DNA of 64,000 bases from JACCXG01 sp963785755 (GCA_963785755.1 CAWAXG010000071.1:585650-649649), one strand, 5' to 3'; positions 17,401 through 24,925 are shown, counted from the stretch's first letter. Made by a program: numbers and translations. The notes: generated by a model from the letters alone, not told the origin.

Positions 17401-17745
17401 TCAGGAACTCGACAGCACCCGGCCGATTTCGGTGGCGGTGATGCGGAAGTGCGACGCGTTCCATACCGCGGCGCCTCCCTTGATCAGAATCGCCTGCGGT
17501 GTTTCGTGCCGCACACCGAGCCGCTGGCTCACGGTGTCCGACACGCGCCGATGGTGCTGTACGACGACCATCTTGTAAGCCACATCCGTCCCCGCCTGCT
17601 CCAGATGCGCGTGCAGCTCATCGAGCGCTTCCAGGCTGATGCCGCAGGTCCGGCTGTGTTTGAAAAGGAGGACCGGCCGCTTTCGAGATTCGGCGAGCGC
17701 GGCCTCGAGCATATCGAGATCCGACAGATGCGTCAGGTTGTTCAT
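17401..17745 (-). CDS. ytxJ: Bacilliredoxin-like protein YtxJ (BrxC)
   Basis: A 114-residue thioredoxin-fold protein. The monothiol motif TCGIS in LLFKHSRTCGIS and the later PQAILIKGG (cis-Pro region) match YtxJ/BrxC, which reduces protein-bacillithiol mixed disulfides in Firmicutes. Its presence suggests a bacillithiol-like thiol in this organism, but no bshA or bshC is in the window. A TATAAT box lies 11 bases upstream of the ATG on the minus strand. Confidence 0.85.
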   Translation of the reverse strand: MNNLTHLSDLDMLEAALAESRKRPVLLFKHSRTCGISLEALDELHAHLEQAGTDVAYKMVVVQHHRRVSDTVSQRLGVRHETPQAILIKGGAAVWNASHFRITATEIGRVLSSS

Positions 17746-17756
17746 TGAAACACTTG

Positions 17757-17762
17757 ATTATA
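17757..17762 (-). promoter_or_regulatory. TATAAT -10 box for ytxJ
   Basis: A consensus TATAAT on the minus strand, ending 11 bases before the ytxJ ATG, so the 5' leader would be only a few bases. Confidence 0.45.
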
Positions 17763-17840
17763 GCCCGCGAATCCCGGTGCCGCGAGCGCGGCGGTAACGC
17801 CGGGCGGGGCCGTTCCTGGCGGCGGACCTGGAGGTCGCCT

Positions 17841-18140
17841 TTAACCCGGCGCCTGGTGCGATCGGGTATGGAACCCCGCGGCTTCCAGATGATGCCGGGC
17901 CTCTTCGATGAGCCGGGCCGCGTTGGCGGGTGCATTGGCGCCGGCCTGGGAGATCACGCGATCCACGTTGAAGATCCGGAAACGGATGCCTTCCATGTGA
18001 AACGCCGCGATGGCGCGGGCGAGCGCCTCGCTTTCCTCGATGGCCGGTGCGGTTGACGGGTGCGGGTGCGCCTTCAGGACCTCGAGCAGCTCGGCGATCT
18101 TGGCGGCGGCGGCCTGACGTTGATCCACTGATGACGTCAT
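17841..18140 (-). CDS. Conserved-looking hypothetical protein (99 aa)
   Basis: A 99-residue acidic/alanine-rich protein with no membrane segment. It is predicted mostly helical, with a central hydrophobic strand-like segment IRFRIFNVDRVI. I do not recognise the family. The start at 18140 is supported by a GATAAT box nine bases upstream on the minus strand. It lies just downstream of the HemQ/Cld-family gene on the same strand (41-base gap) and may be co-expressed. Confidence 0.6.
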   Translation of the reverse strand: MTSSVDQRQAAAAKIAELLEVLKAHPHPSTAPAIEESEALARAIAAFHMEGIRFRIFNVDRVISQAGANAPANAARLIEEARHHLEAAGFHTRSHQAPG

Positions 18141-18149
18141 GATCGGCAG

Positions 18150-18155
18150 ATTATC
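18150..18155 (-). promoter_or_regulatory. -10-like box for the 99-residue gene
   Basis: GATAAT on the minus strand ends nine bases before the ATG at 18140, consistent with a leaderless transcript. Confidence 0.35.
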
Positions 18156-18170
18156 GCAACGGGATGCTCC

Positions 18171-18219
18171 GTGCCAGGTGCTACGTGCTGGTGCTGTGTG
18201 CTGCGGTGCTACGTGCGTC
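18171..18219. repeat. One-armed word-repeat tract (GTGCT family)
   Basis: Degenerate tandem words GTGCTACGTGCTGG, GTGCTGTGTGC and GTGCTACGTGC. The tract overlaps the 3' end of the HemQ/Cld-family gene, so the words encode its last residues (STAAHSTST). No inverted arm was found. Confidence 0.5.
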
Positions 18220-18948
18220 TTCTTCTGCCGGGGACTGCCAGACGGCACGGCCGACGAAAAAGGGGCCGAGCCTCTCGATGTACAGCGAGGTCTGCTGCGT
18301 CTTCCGCATGGCCTGGACGACGGCGGACAACGGAAAGAGATCTTTGCCGACCAATCCAATCACGAAGTCGTTGTCATCCCGATCGAGGCCGTAGCAGGCG
18401 AGCCGGACGTCGTGCGAATAATCGGCCGCTCCGAAACGCTTCCCGATTTCTCCGTGCTCCGCGAGGATGGTCCGCTGTTCTTCGGGCGGGAGCTGCGCGA
18501 ATCGCCCGCTTCGCCGCAGCGGATACCAGACCGCCCACGGCCAGTCCGGGTTGAGGACCGTACTCCGTGGGCGGTCGAACAGGGCATGCTGCAGGTCGGG
18601 CTCGTACCCGAGCGAATAGGTCCGGCCGAACATCGTGAGCTCCGGACGCAGCGTCAAGGTGGACAGCGGCCCGCTGTTCAGCAGCGGGCGAACCCGATCG
18701 ATGAAGGTATTCGGGTCCCGCCCGAGCGTCAGAAGCGCGATCCCGCGCGGATCGTTCAGGTCCTCATAGATGACCGCCTCGACGCCTCCGTCCGAAACCT
18801 GACGCACGACCTCGGATGCCCGGGCGCAGCCGCCGAAGGCGAAGAGCTGCATGAAGAGCCGCTCGTCCGAACGCTGCGGCTGACCGTTGCGAAGCCCTCC
18901 TCGTTCACTGATATCCGGCGGCTCGAGTTTGGAATGGCGGTCGCTCAT
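18181..18948 (-). CDS. Chlorite dismutase family heme protein (HemQ-like)
   Basis: A 255-residue protein of the chlorite-dismutase/HemQ superfamily. The C-terminal block LSAVVQAMRKTQQTSLYIERL followed by GPFFVGRAVW is the family's signature end, and the central part has LDRDDNDFVIGLVGKDLFPL. Members are either coproheme decarboxylases in heme synthesis or chlorite-degrading enzymes; for an aerobic acidobacterium the HemQ role is likelier, but I cannot fix the key distal residue. GGAGG precedes the ATG at 18948. The last residues are encoded by a repeat tract. Confidence 0.85.
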   Translation of the reverse strand: MSDRHSKLEPPDISERGGLRNGQPQRSDERLFMQLFAFGGCARASEVVRQVSDGGVEAVIYEDLNDPRGIALLTLGRDPNTFIDRVRPLLNSGPLSTLTLRPELTMFGRTYSLGYEPDLQHALFDRPRSTVLNPDWPWAVWYPLRRSGRFAQLPPEEQRTILAEHGEIGKRFGAADYSHDVRLACYGLDRDDNDFVIGLVGKDLFPLSAVVQAMRKTQQTSLYIERLGPFFVGRAVWQSPAEEDARSTAAHSTST

Positions 18949-19007
18949 TGCCTCCTTATATATCAGCGAGAGATGTCTCAGCGATAGCGAAGCATCCCTT
19001 GCTCCCG

Positions 19008-19058
19008 TCCTCCTTGTGAAACCTGGTTTGCGGCGGCGTCTTTTCTTCACAGGGAGGA
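19008..19058. repeat. Intergenic hairpin
   Basis: TCCTCCTTGTGAA (19008-19020) and TTCACAGGGAGGA (19046-19058) form a 12-of-13 inverted repeat around a 25-base loop. It lies in the 328-base gap between the divergent HemQ-like and nucleotidyltransferase genes, which otherwise shows no convincing gene. Confidence 0.5.
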
Positions 19059-19276
19059 TGGGAGGACGGCGGAATCCCTCCCTTAAGTAATGCGGCGACC
19101 TACCAGCTCGTCGGCGACGACACCGCCGGACTCCGCGAGCACATCGGCCGCCGGGGTTGAGGTCAACGGCACCGCAAGCCACTGGTCGCCTGCGGACGAG
19201 CGAGGGCAGCACGATTGGCCCAACCATTGCGTGATCGGAAGCGCCGCCGCGATCGGCGCGGCCAAGGATGAGATAG

Positions 19277-20203
19277 ATGCCTAACCTGAAGGGCCGCCGG
19301 CCGCGGCGGTTGACGCCGGAGGAGAGGAAGTCGCTCACACATGGCGACTTCTGGATTCCGGAAGAAGAGCGCCAGACCTACAAGCGAGCGCTCGAGGCCC
19401 TGAATGCCGTCGGCGTGGACTACATCGTCGCCGGCGCGTACGCGATGTACGAACACACGGGGATCTACCGGAAGACGAAGGACCTCGATCTCTTCTGCGA
19501 ACCGTCATCGGTCGTCGTCGCCGCGCGCGCCCTTCGAGACGCCGGGTTCGTGATGCGGCTCGAGGACTCGCATTGGCTCGCGAAAGCCACGCGCGGCACG
19601 CATTTCGTCGACATCATCTACGGCATGGGGAACGGCGTGGCGCTGATCGACAGGGAATGGATCACGCACAGCCGTCCAGGGATCCTGGCGGCGATGCCGG
19701 TGCGCTTCGCGCCACCCGAAGAGTTGATCTGGCACCGTCTCTTCATCAGCGAGCGGCACCGGCACGATGTCGCGGACATTCAGCACCTCATTCTCTGCCT
19801 CGGCGACACGTTCGACTGGCGCCGGCTGGTCGATCGCGTCGCCGACCACTGGCCGCTGTTGCTCGCGCAGGTGGCAACCTACAGCTACGTCTACCCCGGA
19901 TACCGGAGCAACGTCCCGGCATGGGTCTACGACTACCTGGCCGACCGCGCCCAGGCCGAGATGAGCCGCGACTCCGACGAAGTGGACCTGACGAGAGGGC
20001 CGTTGATCTCGCGATTCAGCTTCACGATTGACGTGCGCGAGTGGGGATTTACCGACCCACGTCACGAAACCGTCAAGGAAGCCCGCAGCCACCCCGACGT
20101 GCGCGCGATCGTCCAGGCGGATGTCTGGGATGAGCGAGCCGATGACGAGCGGCCGGGGGCGGGGGAGCGGGCCGAGGGCCGGGAAGACGAGGCGTATGTG
20201 TGA
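19277..20203 (+). CDS. Nucleotidyltransferase family protein
   Basis: A 308-residue protein with a Pol-beta-type nucleotidyltransferase core. The helix-strand start VDYIVAGAYAMYEHTG leads to the acidic motif RKTKDLDLFC (metal-binding DxD), and HFVDIIYGMG may supply the third acidic residue. The C-terminal part is helical and tryptophan-rich. It resembles DUF2204/AbiEii-like nucleotidyltransferases, whose targets include tRNAs or proteins, but no antitoxin-like partner is adjacent. The last residues are acidic and low in complexity, and a repeat tract follows the stop. Confidence 0.75.
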   Translation: MPNLKGRRPRRLTPEERKSLTHGDFWIPEEERQTYKRALEALNAVGVDYIVAGAYAMYEHTGIYRKTKDLDLFCEPSSVVVAARALRDAGFVMRLEDSHWLAKATRGTHFVDIIYGMGNGVALIDREWITHSRPGILAAMPVRFAPPEELIWHRLFISERHRHDVADIQHLILCLGDTFDWRRLVDRVADHWPLLLAQVATYSYVYPGYRSNVPAWVYDYLADRAQAEMSRDSDEVDLTRGPLISRFSFTIDVREWGFTDPRHETVKEARSHPDVRAIVQADVWDERADDERPGAGERAEGREDEAYV

Positions 20204-20206
20204 ATA

Positions 20207-20366
20207 GTGATCGCGACGGGACTCGGGGCTCGGGACTGGGGACATGGGCGGGTATTCGGGATCACTGATCACGGCGCGGGATCCGAAATGGATGGCGGAC
20301 CAGCGAAGCGATCCGCCCACCACCCCGAATCCCGAGCTCCCCGGTCCCGGACTTGATCACCGATCC
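20207..20366. repeat. Convergent word-repeat tract (GATCAC and CGGGACTCGGGG words)
   Basis: The left part (about 20207-20280) holds GTGATCGCGACGGGACTCGG, CTCGGGACTGGGG and GATCACTGATCAC. The right part (about 20325-20366) holds the inverse words CCCGAATCCCGAGC, CCGGTCCCGG and TTGATCACCGATC. It separates the nucleotidyltransferase from blaI. Confidence 0.6.
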
Positions 20367-20371
20367 CGTCA

Positions 20372-20377
20372 TATACT
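20372..20377 (+). promoter_or_regulatory. -10-like box for blaI
   Basis: TATACT ends eight bases before the BlaI-like ATG at 20386, immediately after the repeat tract. A leaderless transcript is likely if it is used. Confidence 0.4.
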
Positions 20378-20385
20378 GTCCGTCC

Positions 20386-20838
20386 ATGTTCAACGGACTC
20401 TGGCGGCCGGCCTGGCTCGGGGGAGGCCGCGATCCGTTGCGGGCGGCGTTCGGCCGCCTCGAGCGCGAGGTCATGGAAGTGATCTGGCGGCACGCACCGC
20501 TGAACGTGCGTGACGTCCAGTCCCACCTGACACGTGCCGTCGCATACACCACCGTGATGACCACGCTCGACCGCCTGTTCAAGAAGGGGTTCGTCGATCG
20601 TGAACGTCAGGGAAGAGCGTTCGTCTACCGGGCCAAGCATTCCCGGGAGCAGGTCGAGAGCGCCGTCGCGGCCGGCCTGCTGACCGGTTTCATCCAGCAG
20701 GGCGCCGGCACTGCGCTGCCGCTGCTGTCGAATCTCGTCGACGCGGTCGCTGAAGGTGATGCCACGCTGCTCGACGAACTGGAGGCGCTGGTGCGCGAGA
20801 AGCGGCGCGGCGGCGGCGGGAGGCGCGACAAGCAATGA
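20386..20838 (+). CDS. BlaI/MecI/CopY-family transcriptional repressor
   Basis: A 150-residue winged-helix repressor: LEREVMEVIWRHAPLNVRDV and YTTVMTTLDRLFKKGFVDRE are the helix-turn-helix and recognition helix of the BlaI/MecI family, followed by a helical dimerisation tail. The stop overlaps the start of the next gene, an M56 peptidase, as ATGA, giving the classic BlaI-BlaR-type repressor/protease pair. In that system the protease triggers cleavage of the repressor. The inducer is unknown. No clear dyad operator was found upstream. Confidence 0.92.
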   Translation: MFNGLWRPAWLGGGRDPLRAAFGRLEREVMEVIWRHAPLNVRDVQSHLTRAVAYTTVMTTLDRLFKKGFVDRERQGRAFVYRAKHSREQVESAVAAGLLTGFIQQGAGTALPLLSNLVDAVAEGDATLLDELEALVREKRRGGGGRRDKQ

Positions 20839-21776
20839 GAGTGATCCTGTCGACGGTTCTTCTTGGCCTGGCCTGGTTCGCGGCGCTGAATGCCGCGTTG
20901 TCGGTGATCTCCTGGCTGCTCGCGGTTCGCGTTGCCGACGAGGTCATCCCCGACGTCCGTCGATCGCGCCGCCTGCTCGCCCTGCGTCTGCTGCCGTTCG
21001 CCGCCTCGGCGACGATTACGCTTGCTCTCTTCGCCCCCGCGCACTTGCGCCTCGAGCCGGCGCGAGCCGAAGAGCGGTATGGGGTGATCCTCGTGGCGCT
21101 CGCGATCGCGGCGCTGTTCCTGCTCGCCCGATCGGCGTTCAGGTGCGTGGTGCTGATCTCGACGGGACGGCGGCTGGCCGCTTCGACCGGCGGCCTTGCG
21201 CGCGACCAGCGATCGGACTGGATTGAATTGCCACGGTTGCGCGGAATCGCGCTCGCCGGCGTGCTGCGGCCGCGTGTGCTGATCGGCAGTGAGGCGCGCG
21301 AGGCGCTGAGCAGCGAGGAGCTCGACGTTGCGGTCGAGCACGAGCGCGCGCATCAGCGCGCACGCGACAATCTGACGCGGGCGCTGATCTGGTGTGCGCC
21401 TGACTTCCTCGGATTCACGCCGGCCGCGCGCCGCATCGAGCGGCTGTGGGAAGGTCAGGCCGAGTGCCTGGCCGATGCGCGGGCCGTCGATGGATGTCCC
21501 GAGCGCGCCTCGAGTCTGGCGTCGGCGCTGGTCAAGGTCGCGCGCCTGCGGGCGCCGCGGGCCGCCTGCTCCACGTGGAGCATGTTCCATCAGCCCGCGT
21601 TGCTCGAGACCCGTGTCCGACTGCTCGTGGATCGCGACCCCACGGCAGTGACCTGGGACCGAATCGCGGGGCGGCTGCTGCTCGCCGCCGCCGGAGTGAT
21701 CACCGTCGCGTGGCTGTCCGGTTTCCCCGTCGCGCTCCACCGTCTCACCGAGCTCTTGATCGCGGTGCTTCCGTGA
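20835..21776 (+). CDS. M56 family (BlaR1-like) membrane metallopeptidase
   Basis: A 313-residue protein with membrane segments near residues 8-30, 50-68 and 84-102, then a cytoplasmic zinc-peptidase domain with the HExxH motif HERAH (H169, E170, H173) in VAVEHERAHQRARDN. A final membrane segment (LLLAAAGVITVAWLSGF) lies near the end. The M56 domain is present but there is no extracellular penicillin-binding domain as in BlaR1, so the signal sensed is open. It is coupled by a 4-base overlap to the BlaI-like repressor. The stop codon lies within a GATC word at the edge of a repeat tract. Confidence 0.88.
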   Translation: MRVILSTVLLGLAWFAALNAALSVISWLLAVRVADEVIPDVRRSRRLLALRLLPFAASATITLALFAPAHLRLEPARAEERYGVILVALAIAALFLLARSAFRCVVLISTGRRLAASTGGLARDQRSDWIELPRLRGIALAGVLRPRVLIGSEAREALSSEELDVAVEHERAHQRARDNLTRALIWCAPDFLGFTPAARRIERLWEGQAECLADARAVDGCPERASSLASALVKVARLRAPRAACSTWSMFHQPALLETRVRLLVDRDPTAVTWDRIAGRLLLAAAGVITVAWLSGFPVALHRLTELLIAVLP

Positions 21777-21883
21777 TCACGTCGTGATTGGTGATCGGGG
21801 ATCGGGGATCGAATCAGAGATTCCGATCCCTGATCACCGATCACGACTCGAGTCCGTCCGTGTCACCGATCCCCGATCACGAC
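21774..21883. repeat. Convergent word-repeat tract (GATC family)
   Basis: The left arm GTGATTGGTGATCGGGGATC (continuing GGGGATCG) faces a right arm with CCGATCCCTGATCACCGATC and CACCGATCCCCGATCAC. The M56 stop (TGA within GTGATCAC) and the stop of the convergent flavoprotein gene (21877-21879) both fall inside the tract. Confidence 0.7.
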
Positions 21884-23133
21884 GCGAGTTTTCGTGCCGC
21901 CACATAGGCACTCGACCACGCCCACTGAAAATTGAAGCCGCCGAGCCGGCCATCGACATCCAGGATTTCGCCCACCAGGAACAATCCCGGGCAGACGCGC
22001 GATTCCATCGTGCCGGGATCGATCTCCCGGAGATCGACGCCGCCCGCCGTGACCTCGGCGTAGCTGTAGCCGCGCGAGTCCAGGACCTGCAACGGCCACT
22101 CGGTCAGCGCTCGACTCAGCCGGCGCCGATCTTCGCGAGGAAGGTGGGCCAGCGGCATCGAGCCATCCATCTGCAGCCGGGTCAGGACCGCTGACGCCAT
22201 CGACGCGGGAAGCAGCTGGCTCAAGGCCGACCCGATCGAGCCCCGTGGCCGGGCGCGGCTTTCCTCGAGCCAGAACGCCTCCACGGCGGTGAAATCGCGA
22301 TCCGGGACGAAGCTCGCGGTGAGCGCGACCTGGGGACCATTGAGCCTTGCCCGCAGCCAATGCCGCGACGCGTTGAGCGAGACGGGACCGCTGATCCCGA
22401 AGTGGGTCCAGAGAAGAGCGCCGCGCAGGCGCTCCGCCGCGGAGCCGCCGACCCACACCGTCAGGACCGCATCGAGCGAGACGCCGGAGATTTCCGCGTG
22501 CATGCTGCCAGTCTCGAGCACGAGCGGTGCAAGAGCGGGGGTCGTCGGCACCAGCGAATGCCCGAGCGCCCGCGCCATGGCATAGCCGCCACCGTCGCTG
22601 CCGGTCTTCGGCAACGATTGACCGCCGGTGGCGATGACGACCGTGCGCGCCAGGATGGTTTCAGCCGCCGCCGTCACCACGAACAGGTCATCCCGGCGCA
22701 CCAGTGACGTCACCCGCTGACCTGTACGGAGGACGACGCCGGTCGTGTCCGCGCTGCGCTGGAGCGCGTCGAGCACGTCCCGGGCGCGGTTCGAATCCGG
22801 AAAGAGCTTGCCGTCGGCCTCCTCGTGCAGGGTAAGGCCGGCCCGTTCGAAGAACGCGACGGTCTCGTCCGCGGGAAAGGCCCGGAGGATCCGGCGCACG
22901 ATCGTCGGCGCGCCGCCCCAGTAATCGCGTTCGGTGACCACCGTGTTCGTCACGTTGCAGCGGCCGCCGCCGCTGACGAGGATCTTCGCGCCAATCCTGC
23001 GCGCCGCGTCGAGCAGGAGGACCGAGCGCTGCGGATTGCCGGAGCGCGTGAAGATCGCGGTCGCCAGACCGGCCGCACCCGCGCCGATGATGACGACGTC
23101 CCACGGTGTTGTTTGTTCCCGATCACCGATCAC
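21877..23133 (-). CDS. HI0933-family NAD(P)/FAD-dependent oxidoreductase
   Basis: A 418-residue flavoprotein of the HI0933/YhiN (BaiN-like) family. It has the N-terminal dinucleotide fold VVIIGAGAAGLATAI, the family-specific GAKILVSGGGRCNVTN, IATGGQSLPKTGSDGGGYAMA and the C-terminal TAGGVDLREIDP with GLFLVGEILDVDGRLGGFN. The physiological substrate is unknown. The only workable start is a GTG at 23133 formed by a GATCACC heptamer repeat; upstream GTGs in that frame run into TGA within the repeat. The stop codon also comes from a GATC tract, so both ends of the gene are made of repeat words. Confidence 0.9.
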   Translation of the reverse strand: MIGDREQTTPWDVVIIGAGAAGLATAIFTRSGNPQRSVLLLDAARRIGAKILVSGGGRCNVTNTVVTERDYWGGAPTIVRRILRAFPADETVAFFERAGLTLHEEADGKLFPDSNRARDVLDALQRSADTTGVVLRTGQRVTSLVRRDDLFVVTAAAETILARTVVIATGGQSLPKTGSDGGGYAMARALGHSLVPTTPALAPLVLETGSMHAEISGVSLDAVLTVWVGGSAAERLRGALLWTHFGISGPVSLNASRHWLRARLNGPQVALTASFVPDRDFTAVEAFWLEESRARPRGSIGSALSQLLPASMASAVLTRLQMDGSMPLAHLPREDRRRLSRALTEWPLQVLDSRGYSYAEVTAGGVDLREIDPGTMESRVCPGLFLVGEILDVDGRLGGFNFQWAWSSAYVAARKLAS

Positions 23134-23162
23134 CGATCACCGATCACCGATCACCGATCACC
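23121..23162. repeat. Six perfect tandem copies of the heptamer GATCACC
   Basis: Six identical GATCACC units, read GGTGATC on the minus strand, immediately at the start of the flavoprotein gene. The unit length is not a multiple of three, so gain or loss of a unit shifts which GTG is in frame with the gene. Confidence 0.9.
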
Positions 23163-23174
23163 AGTTGTGGACAC

Positions 23175-23579
23175 TTAGTGGGGCTGATCGCGCAACGTGT
23201 CGAGGAACCTGACCAGGGAGCGGAATCCTTCAGGCTTGTGGAACAGATAGGCGCGCTGGCTGGTAATCAGCGCTTCTTCGGCGGCCGACAGCGTGGCGCC
23301 GGTGAGAATCAGAATCGGCGAGGCATCGAAATCCCGAGAGGCGCGAATCGAGCGCATCAGATCGAGACCATTCGAGTCCGGTCCGAGCCGCACGTCGAGG
23401 ACCAGGGCGTCGACGCGGCTCGCGGCCATGAGACTCGTCGCTTCCGCCACCGAGGCGGCGGTCAGCGGCGCATATCCATAGGAGCGAAGCAGCCGGTCCA
23501 TGGACGCGCGGACGGCCGGATCGTCATCGAGCACGAGCACGGTAGGAGGCTGCGTCACCACTCCGCGCGAATCATACAT
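23175..23579 (-). CDS. Single-domain response regulator
   Basis: A 134-residue stand-alone receiver domain. The acidic pocket is LVLDDDP (18-20), the phospho-acceptor is D62 in LVLDVRLG, the switch threonine is T93 in ILILTGA, and the conserved lysine is K115 in LFHKPEG. No output domain and no adjacent histidine kinase are present, so it probably acts as a diffusible phospho-relay or by protein contact. The start at 23579 is favoured because upstream sequence is a repeat tract. Confidence 0.88.
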   Translation of the reverse strand: MYDSRGVVTQPPTVLVLDDDPAVRASMDRLLRSYGYAPLTAASVAEATSLMAASRVDALVLDVRLGPDSNGLDLMRSIRASRDFDASPILILTGATLSAAEEALITSQRAYLFHKPEGFRSLVRFLDTLRDQPH

Positions 23580-23602
23580 CTCTGTGGACCCTGTCGTGGT
23601 CG

Positions 23603-23725
23603 CGATCTCGATCGTGATCGGTGATCGGGGATCGGGGATCAAAGACCTCAGGAGCGTCGAATAGCCCCGATTCTTTGGTCCCCGATCACCGATCACCACG
23701 ATCACTGATCACGGCGTGATCGCGA
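23603..23725. repeat. Convergent word-repeat tract (GATC family)
   Basis: The left arm GATCGTGATCGGTGATCGGG (continuing GATCGGGGATC) and the right arm CCCCGATCACCGATCACC with CACTGATCAC can pair into a long imperfect hairpin. It forms the gap between the response regulator (minus) and the small membrane protein (plus). Confidence 0.7.
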
Positions 23726-23801
23726 TGGAACCCCCCGTCAGCCTATCTACGTCTTGAAATTGAAGGGGCGGTGACGCACAGTTCGAGGAGAGGAGTCGAG
23801 A

Positions 23802-24038
23802 GTGGCAGAGACCAGGAATCCCGGGCTCGCGGCTGTGCTCAGCGCGTTGATTCCGGGCATCGGCCAGTTCTACAACGGCGATTTTCTGCGCGGCGTCTTC
23901 TGGCTCATCGTGACGCCAGGGCTCTGGATCGGATCCGGCGGGCTCCTGGGCTGGGTCTGTCACGTGATCGCGGCCATGACGGCGTACAGCCGCGCTAAAA
24001 AGAAGAATCGCTGGTCTGTTGCGACACAGACTCTCTGA
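23802..24038 (+). CDS. Small TM2-like membrane protein
   Basis: A 78-residue protein with two membrane segments separated by a short turn: AAVLSALIPGIGQFYNGDF, then FWLIVTPGLWIGSG and WVCHVIAAMTAY. The PGIGQFYNG motif is typical of TM2-domain-like small membrane proteins of unknown function. GGAGAGGAG lies about 15 bases upstream of the ATG. Its stop codon touches the remnant of a VWA-type gene. Confidence 0.75.
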   Translation: MAETRNPGLAAVLSALIPGIGQFYNGDFLRGVFWLIVTPGLWIGSGGLLGWVCHVIAAMTAYSRAKKKNRWSVATQTL

Positions 24039-24309
24039 TCCAGCCTGGAGGCGACAGACGCGTCCTGAAGGAACTCGCGGTTGTAACCGGGGCGAGGCGT
24101 TCTTTCCCCGGCAAGTCAAAAAGGCGTCCAGCATCCTCGGCCGCATAGCTCGTTTCATTCGCAGCAGCTATACGATTGGATACGTTCCGGCCGCTCACCA
24201 TGGTGGTTATCGGCCGGTTCGTGTGACCGTCAACGCGACCGATCGCCGGAAGCTGCGCATGCGCGCTCGGTCCGGCGATGTCAGTGGCGAACGGGAAGAG
24301 GGGCGATGA
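24038..24309 (+). pseudogene. C-terminal remnant of a VWA-type protein, frameshifted
   Basis: Translation from 24038 gives PGGDRRVLKELAVVTG; after a one-base deletion near 24088-24092 the next frame continues GEAFFPRQVKKASSILGRI, then SSYTIGYVPAAHHGGYRPV and ends in KLRMRARSGD. This is the characteristic end of acidobacterial 'VWFA-related domain' proteins (LKELADVTGGRAFFP ... YTIGYVP). The VWA domain itself is missing. Its stop overlaps the sortase start as ATGA, showing that the intact gene was once translationally coupled to the sortase. Confidence 0.75.
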
Positions 24310-24911
24310 GCTGGAACAAAGAGCGCGTCGACCGGTCGCTGCGTGCCGCGGAAGGCATTCTCCTGCTCGTCGGGGTGCTCGCGCTCGGCGCGTACGCGGC
24401 GGTGCACGTGTCCGCGGCTAGAGAGCAGGCCGCGCTCGCACAGGAGCTCGAGCAGCAATTCAGCCGGAAAGCTTCGTCCGCCGCCGCGAGTCCCACACCG
24501 ATGCACACCGTGCCTCGTTCGGGCAGTGTCGTCGCCCGGATCGAAGTCCCGCGACTCGGCATGTCGACGATGGCGAGGGAAGGGGCGGATGCTCTGACGC
24601 TCAGCAAAGCCGTCGGCCACGTGCCGGACACCGCGCTTCCAGGCGAGCCGGGCAATGCCGCGTTCGCCGGCCACCGCGATACCTTCTTCCGTCCGCTGAA
24701 GGGGATCCGCAAGGGAGACGAGATCGTCGTCACGACGGCCGCTGGCCAGTACGTGTATGCCGTCGACGAGACGCGCGTGGTCAAACCGTCCGACGTCTGG
24801 GTGCTCGAACCGACCGGAACGGCGACGCTGACGCTGGTCACTTGCTATCCTTTCAACTACATCGGCGCGGCGCCGGATCGCTTCATCGTTCGCGCGACGC
24901 GGACGAAATGA
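24306..24911 (+). CDS. Class D sortase
   Basis: A 201-residue membrane-anchored transpeptidase: an N-terminal anchor (ILLLVGVLALGAYAAVHV, about 18-35), then a sortase barrel with the catalytic triad H123 (AFAGHRDTFF), C180 (TLTLVTCYPF) and R192 (APDRFIVRA). The class D assignment follows from the TLVTCYPF motif and short length. Sortases cleave a sorting signal and attach the protein to the envelope or to another protein. No LPXTG-like substrate is in the window; the truncated VWA gene immediately upstream was probably the substrate or partner. Confidence 0.9.
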   Translation: MSWNKERVDRSLRAAEGILLLVGVLALGAYAAVHVSAAREQAALAQELEQQFSRKASSAAASPTPMHTVPRSGSVVARIEVPRLGMSTMAREGADALTLSKAVGHVPDTALPGEPGNAAFAGHRDTFFRPLKGIRKGDEIVVTTAAGQYVYAVDETRVVKPSDVWVLEPTGTATLTLVTCYPFNYIGAAPDRFIVRATRTK

Positions 24912-24925
24912 ATGGATCTTCGTCG

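Noticed and set aside
19083..19265. Minus-strand frame of 60 codons between the HemQ-like and nucleotidyltransferase genes
   Set aside because: It has no ribosome binding site and no recognisable motif; left unannotated.
23121..23162. CRISPR-like array
   Set aside because: The heptamers are contiguous with no spacers; it is a microsatellite-like tract.
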